In this document: in pieces, positions 61,786 to 64,000 of the stretch
Layout of the letters: the number at the start of each line of letters is the position of its first letter
Numbering within the stretch: position 1 is the stretch's first letter
Assembly: GCF_035918095.1 (NCBI RefSeq)
Contig: NZ_CP109137.1
Span: 4,280,001-4,344,000, forward strand
Origin: Streptomyces sp. NBC_01750
Lineage (GTDB): Bacteria > Actinomycetota > Actinomycetes > Streptomycetales > Streptomycetaceae
Reading direction: 5' to 3'
DNA: 64,000 bases
Translations under genes and position numbers: made by a program
Notes under the pieces: generated by a model
Seen by the model: only the letters and a program-made list of their open reading frames with translations
What the model was told of the DNA's origin: nothing
Database searches by the model: none

Positions 61786-62144
61786 GGCGACACCCCGACC
61801 GTGACCGGTCGCGCGACGCCCGGACGGTCCGTCGCGGACGAGGGCGGCGTCACCGGTGCGTAGCCCACGAGCTGGACCGTGGCGCCCGCGTACTCGATCG
61901 CCGCTTCCAGGCACAAGGTCGTACCGTCGCCCTGCACGTGCCCGGTCACGGCATCCGGGCTGATCGCAAGCGCCGCACGCCAAGCCTCGAACCCGGCAAT
62001 GTCGTGGTGGAGCGAGAGTTCCAGCCGGTCCGGGTAGAGCGGCGACACATGCACGTGCACGGCCGGCAGATCCGGGAAGTCGACCGCCAGCATGCGCAGC
62101 ACGCGCAGCGGGGCAGTCAGGTTGTTCAGTGTCAGGTCGTTCAT
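61782..62144 (-). CDS. AICE hypothetical protein, 120 aa
   Basis: A 120-residue soluble protein ('LTAPLRVLRMLAVDFPDLPA', 'VHVHVSPLYPDRLELSLHHD') with alternating strands and helices and a Pro/Val tail. No motif is recognised. It overlaps both neighbours by 4 nt (ATGA), so it is part of the coupled transfer operon. Confidence 0.75.
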   Translation of the reverse strand: MNDLTLNNLTAPLRVLRMLAVDFPDLPAVHVHVSPLYPDRLELSLHHDIAGFEAWRAALAISPDAVTGHVQGDGTTLCLEAAIEYAGATVQLVGYAPVTPPSSATDRPGVARPVTVGVSP

Positions 62145-62437
62145 GCCGCGGCCCTCTTGCCCGCACGCGACTGACGGCGGCCCGCGGGACGCGTCAGAGG
62201 GACGACGTTGAACAGCTCCGGGGCGAACGCCTCGATCGCCTCCGCGGCAACCGCGCTCACCCGGTCCGCAAGCTCCGGACTGTCCGCGAGGATGTCCCGG
62301 GCCGCATCTTCGCGAGCCGCCCGCTCCAGCTCGCTCTCACCCTCGACACCCAGCCACAGATCCAGCGGGGTACCGAGCGCGAGCTCAACGAACTCTGTGG
62401 CGGTAACAGCCACATGACCAGCAACGATGGTCCTCAT
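62141..62437 (-). CDS. AICE hypothetical protein, 98 aa, first gene of the operon
   Basis: A 98-residue protein, mostly helical and acidic in the middle ('GESELERAAREDAARDILAD') with a basic end ('RPAGRRQSRAGKRAAA'). GAAAGGAA lies about 8-15 nt before the ATG at 62437. It opens the minus-strand operon and could be a small regulator; no domain was recognised. Confidence 0.75.
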   Translation of the reverse strand: MRTIVAGHVAVTATEFVELALGTPLDLWLGVEGESELERAAREDAARDILADSPELADRVSAVAAEAIEAFAPELFNVVPLTRPAGRRQSRAGKRAAA

Positions 62438-62805
62438 GGGTCGTAGTTCCTTTCAGGTGGACGGCCCGAACAGCGGCCCCGGTGTTCCCGCACCGGGGCC
62501 GCACGCCATTGGTGGGTCTGTCAGGTCTGTACGTGGATCTCCTGTTCGCACGGCGCTGCTCGGCCCGGGGAGTCCCGAGGTCCCGGAAGTCATGGCAGCG
62601 GTGTGCCGTGCGGTTCTTTCGAGTCGGTGGCGTGTCCCCCTTCGGGGTGTGGGACCCGGTTGTGACGCGGGTCCGGTCTCGGCCGACTGGTCTCCACTCG
62701 CCCTCGGCTGGCGCTGTCACGGCCGTCTCGCTGCGGTGGATCACACTGTGGAGTTGTGGAGCAACGCGCCCTTTCGGGCACGCAATGCACGGAGCTTGAG
62801 AGCTC
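62438..62805. other. non-coding leader region of the AICE operon
   Basis: No frame here has a family resemblance. A strong hairpin (CGGCCCCGGTG at about 62475 with CACCGGGGCCG at about 62493) lies in the leader of the minus-strand operon and could act as an attenuator. Other short inverted repeats (for example around CCCCCTTCGGGG at about 62637) are present. Confidence 0.5.
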
Positions 62806-62869
62806 CTGTACTCCTGTACTCATGTGTAGGAGTTCGCTTCATCAGAGTGCCCAACTCATGTACATGAGT
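62806..62869. promoter_or_regulatory. candidate KorSA operators and promoter of the AICE operon
   Basis: A perfect 16-bp palindrome ACTCATGTACATGAGT is at 62854-62869. A half-matching copy (ACTCATGTGTAGGAGT) is at 62818-62833. Between them, on the minus strand, TTGGGC and TCCTAC are 17 nt apart and could be the -35 and -10 of the operon. GntR/KorSA proteins bind such palindromes, so the repressor would block this promoter. Confidence 0.6.
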
Positions 62870-62921
62870 CAACCCGCCGCGAGAAGAATCTTCACGACGG
62901 GCTGCCGGGGCTGAGCTTCCG

Positions 62922-63701
62922 TCAGTCCCCGGCGGGAATGCGGTAGTCGAGAACGAACTGGTCAGCGGCCATGATGGTGTCGCATACCTCCACGACGCGG
63001 CCCGTGTCTGTCTCCGCACTGCGGGTGAGGTGGATGATCGGAGAGCCGGGGCTGAGGCTCAGGGCGACCGTCTCCTGTTTGGTGGCAAGCCTCGCGCGGA
63101 CTGTCTCGGTGAACTCGGAGAACGTGTGTCCGTTGTCCTCCAGGCGTGCGTAGATGCCGCCGCCTCCTGGATTCTCAGCGAACAGTTCCGGAATGTCCTT
63201 CGCGATGTCCCATGGCAGGTAGGACGTTGCCTCTTCCGTCGGTGTGCCGTCGCTGAAGTACAGCCGGCGACGTGCGAGCACCTGTGTGCCAGCGGGCACG
63301 CCCAGCCGTTCCGCGATATCGCTCGGTGCTTCGGCCGGGCCGATGTAGAGGACCGTTACGCCGGGCTTCTTGCCCGCCTGCTCCGTCTCCGCGATGTAGG
63401 CGGCCTTCCCCGCCCTGCGGTGCGACCGCCGGAACCGGTCCGAGGACTTGCGGCGTACGGGGGGCTGGCTCTTTACGAATGAGCCCTTGCCGTGGTGGGT
63501 GTCGATCAGGCCCGTCGGGCGCAGCTCTGCGACGGCCTTGCGCGCCGTGCCCTGCGACACCGAGTAGCGAGCCATCAGCTCCGACTCACTGGGCACCTTC
63601 TCTCCGGGTGCAAGCACTCCAGCCCTGATCTGCTGAGCGAGGTCTTCGGCGATCTGTAGGTACCGTGGCTTGCCAGAGTCCCTAGAGGCTGTGGTCCCCA
63701 T
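62922..63701 (-). CDS. GntR/HutC-family repressor, KorSA-like
   Basis: A 259-residue repressor. The N-terminal GntR winged helix (about 10-75) shows 'AEDLAQQIRAGVLAPGEKVP', 'SESELMARYSVSQGTARKAV' and 'IDTHHGKGSFV'. The C-terminal UTRA ligand-binding domain (about 110-255) has 'ERLGVPAGTQVLARRRLYFS' and 'EVCDTIMAADQFVLDYRIPA'. In pSAM2 the GntR protein KorSA represses the activator gene and its own gene and keeps the element silent. AAGGA lies just before the ATG at 63701, with GGAGGAG a little farther. Palindromes flank the gene on both sides. Confidence 0.9.
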   Translation of the reverse strand: MGTTASRDSGKPRYLQIAEDLAQQIRAGVLAPGEKVPSESELMARYSVSQGTARKAVAELRPTGLIDTHHGKGSFVKSQPPVRRKSSDRFRRSHRRAGKAAYIAETEQAGKKPGVTVLYIGPAEAPSDIAERLGVPAGTQVLARRRLYFSDGTPTEEATSYLPWDIAKDIPELFAENPGGGGIYARLEDNGHTFSEFTETVRARLATKQETVALSLSPGSPIIHLTRSAETDTGRVVEVCDTIMAADQFVLDYRIPAGD

Positions 63702-63721
63702 GTCCTTCTGCTCCTCCTATG

Positions 63722-63735
63722 CTCATATACATGAG
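63722..63735. promoter_or_regulatory. candidate KorSA operator between the repressor and Nudix genes
   Basis: CTCATATACATGAG is the same palindrome as at 62854 with one changed position. It sits in the 59-nt gap between the divergent starts, so one bound repressor could control both genes. Confidence 0.65.
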
Positions 63736-63760
63736 TAACGCTACCCAGGAAGGCGCGTCA

Positions 63761-64000
63761 ATGTCGCTGCACTCGGTCTCTGTAGCGGGCATCGTGGTCC
63801 GTCAGGATGGACGTGTTCTCGTGATCCGGCGGGCCGACAACGACGCATGGGAGGCGCCGGGCGGCGTTCTGGAGCTTGACGAGCGGCCGGAGGACGGCGC
63901 CTGCCGGGAAGTCTTGGAAGAGACTGGCATCAAGGTTGACGCTGTGCGCCTGACCGGGGTCTACAAGAACATGGCGCGCGGCATCGTGGCCCTCGTGTTT
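63761..64000 (+). CDS. Nudix hydrolase, Pif-like by position; cut off by the window edge
   Basis: The first 80 residues of a Nudix protein. The Nudix box is complete: 'GGVLELDERPEDG', then 'ACREVLEETGI', with Gly, Glu and REVLEE in the required spacing. The family hydrolyses nucleoside diphosphates linked to another group. In pSAM2 a Nudix-motif protein, Pif, provides transfer immunity, and many AICEs carry a Nudix gene divergent from korSA. The ATG at 63761 is chosen because GGAAGG lies about 7 nt upstream. An in-frame ATG at 63731 overlaps the operator. Confidence 0.88.
   Translation, partial: MSLHSVSVAGIVVRQDGRVLVIRRADNDAWEAPGGVLELDERPEDGACREVLEETGIKVDAVRLTGVYKNMARGIVALVF

Larger units (their letters stand above)
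51426..64000. mobile_element. actinomycete integrative and conjugative element (pSAM2-type AICE), incomplete at right
   Basis: From tRNA-Ser to the window end the gene set is that of an AICE: tyrosine integrase, excisionase, a replication module (primase-polymerase plus DUF3631 ATPase), an FtsK-like TraB translocase with Spd-like membrane proteins, a GntR/KorSA repressor and a Nudix protein. Such elements excise as circles, replicate, and pass as double-stranded DNA between mycelia through one translocase. Nearly all genes are on the minus strand with 1-4-nt overlaps. The right end and any cargo beyond the Nudix gene are not visible. Nothing here looks broken, so the element may be functional. 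Confidence 0.9.

Noticed and set aside
62482..62799. A 105-codon plus-strand frame in the AICE control region
   Set aside because: Codon bias is poor, there is no Shine-Dalgarno site, and it lies across likely control elements of the opposite operon.

Overview
The window looks like a Streptomyces chromosome. It is very GC-rich and shows strong G/C third-position bias. It carries genes typical of the genus: the developmental regulator BldC, valine dehydrogenase, an Lsr2-like nucleoid protein, DUF397, DUF3073 and DUF6274 proteins, and mycothiol-type enzymes. The order of hrpA, bldC, vdh, purM/purF, purL/purQ/purS, lsr2-like, purC, purD and dnaX matches what I recall of the Streptomyces coelicolor core chromosome. 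About 51 kb is ordinary core DNA. The last 12.6 kb is most of an integrated mobile element.

Layout. 1-6.0 kb: a partial aldo/keto reductase, a secreted M23 cell-wall hydrolase behind a cyclic-di-AMP (ydaO) riboswitch, a SpoIIE-type phosphatase, initiator tRNA, and an ECF42 sigma factor coupled to its DGPF-family partner. 6.1-11.1 kb: a MalT-like LuxR regulator with stress-type genes (DUF2252, SHOCT and DUF7144 proteins); a shared inverted repeat precedes the regulator and two downstream units. 11.1-13.1 kb: small Cys-motif proteins, a DUF397 gene and decayed sequence. 13.2-22.2 kb: an amino-acid permease fused in frame to a truncated FG-GAP protein, a DEAD-box helicase with an RGG-like repeat tail, a lipoprotein, two fluoride-channel genes, a small metallopeptidase, a metallophosphoesterase and three tRNAs. 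22.4-30.5 kb: hrpA, tRNA-Asp, a DUF6274 gene, bldC, a conserved gene of unknown function, vdh and a DUF3073 gene. 30.5-51.1 kb: purM-purF and purS-purQ-purL, lsr2-like, three tRNA-Gly, a wrecked ABC-transporter/two-component locus, purC, purD, dnaX and the SRP RNA.

From the tRNA-Ser(GGA) gene at 51.34 kb to the window end lies an actinomycete integrative and conjugative element (AICE) of the pSAM2 type. It has integrase and excisionase, a primase-polymerase/DUF3631 replication module, an FtsK-like TraB translocase, Spd-like membrane proteins, a KorSA-like GntR repressor and a divergent Nudix gene related by position to pSAM2 pif. Its far end lies outside the window. Most element genes are on the minus strand and many overlap by 1-4 nt, which suggests one long co-translated operon. 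Three repeat systems look functional: about a dozen GTGGCGG octamer-type repeats beside the replication gene (candidate origin), a cluster of CTAGTGGC/AGTAGC-type repeats at the 3' end of traB (candidate clt transfer locus), and CTCATGTACATGAG palindromes flanking the repressor gene (candidate KorSA operators).

The purine genes together supply PurF, PurD, PurS/Q/L, PurM and PurC, so most steps from PRPP to SAICAR are encoded here. purN, purE and purK are not in the window.
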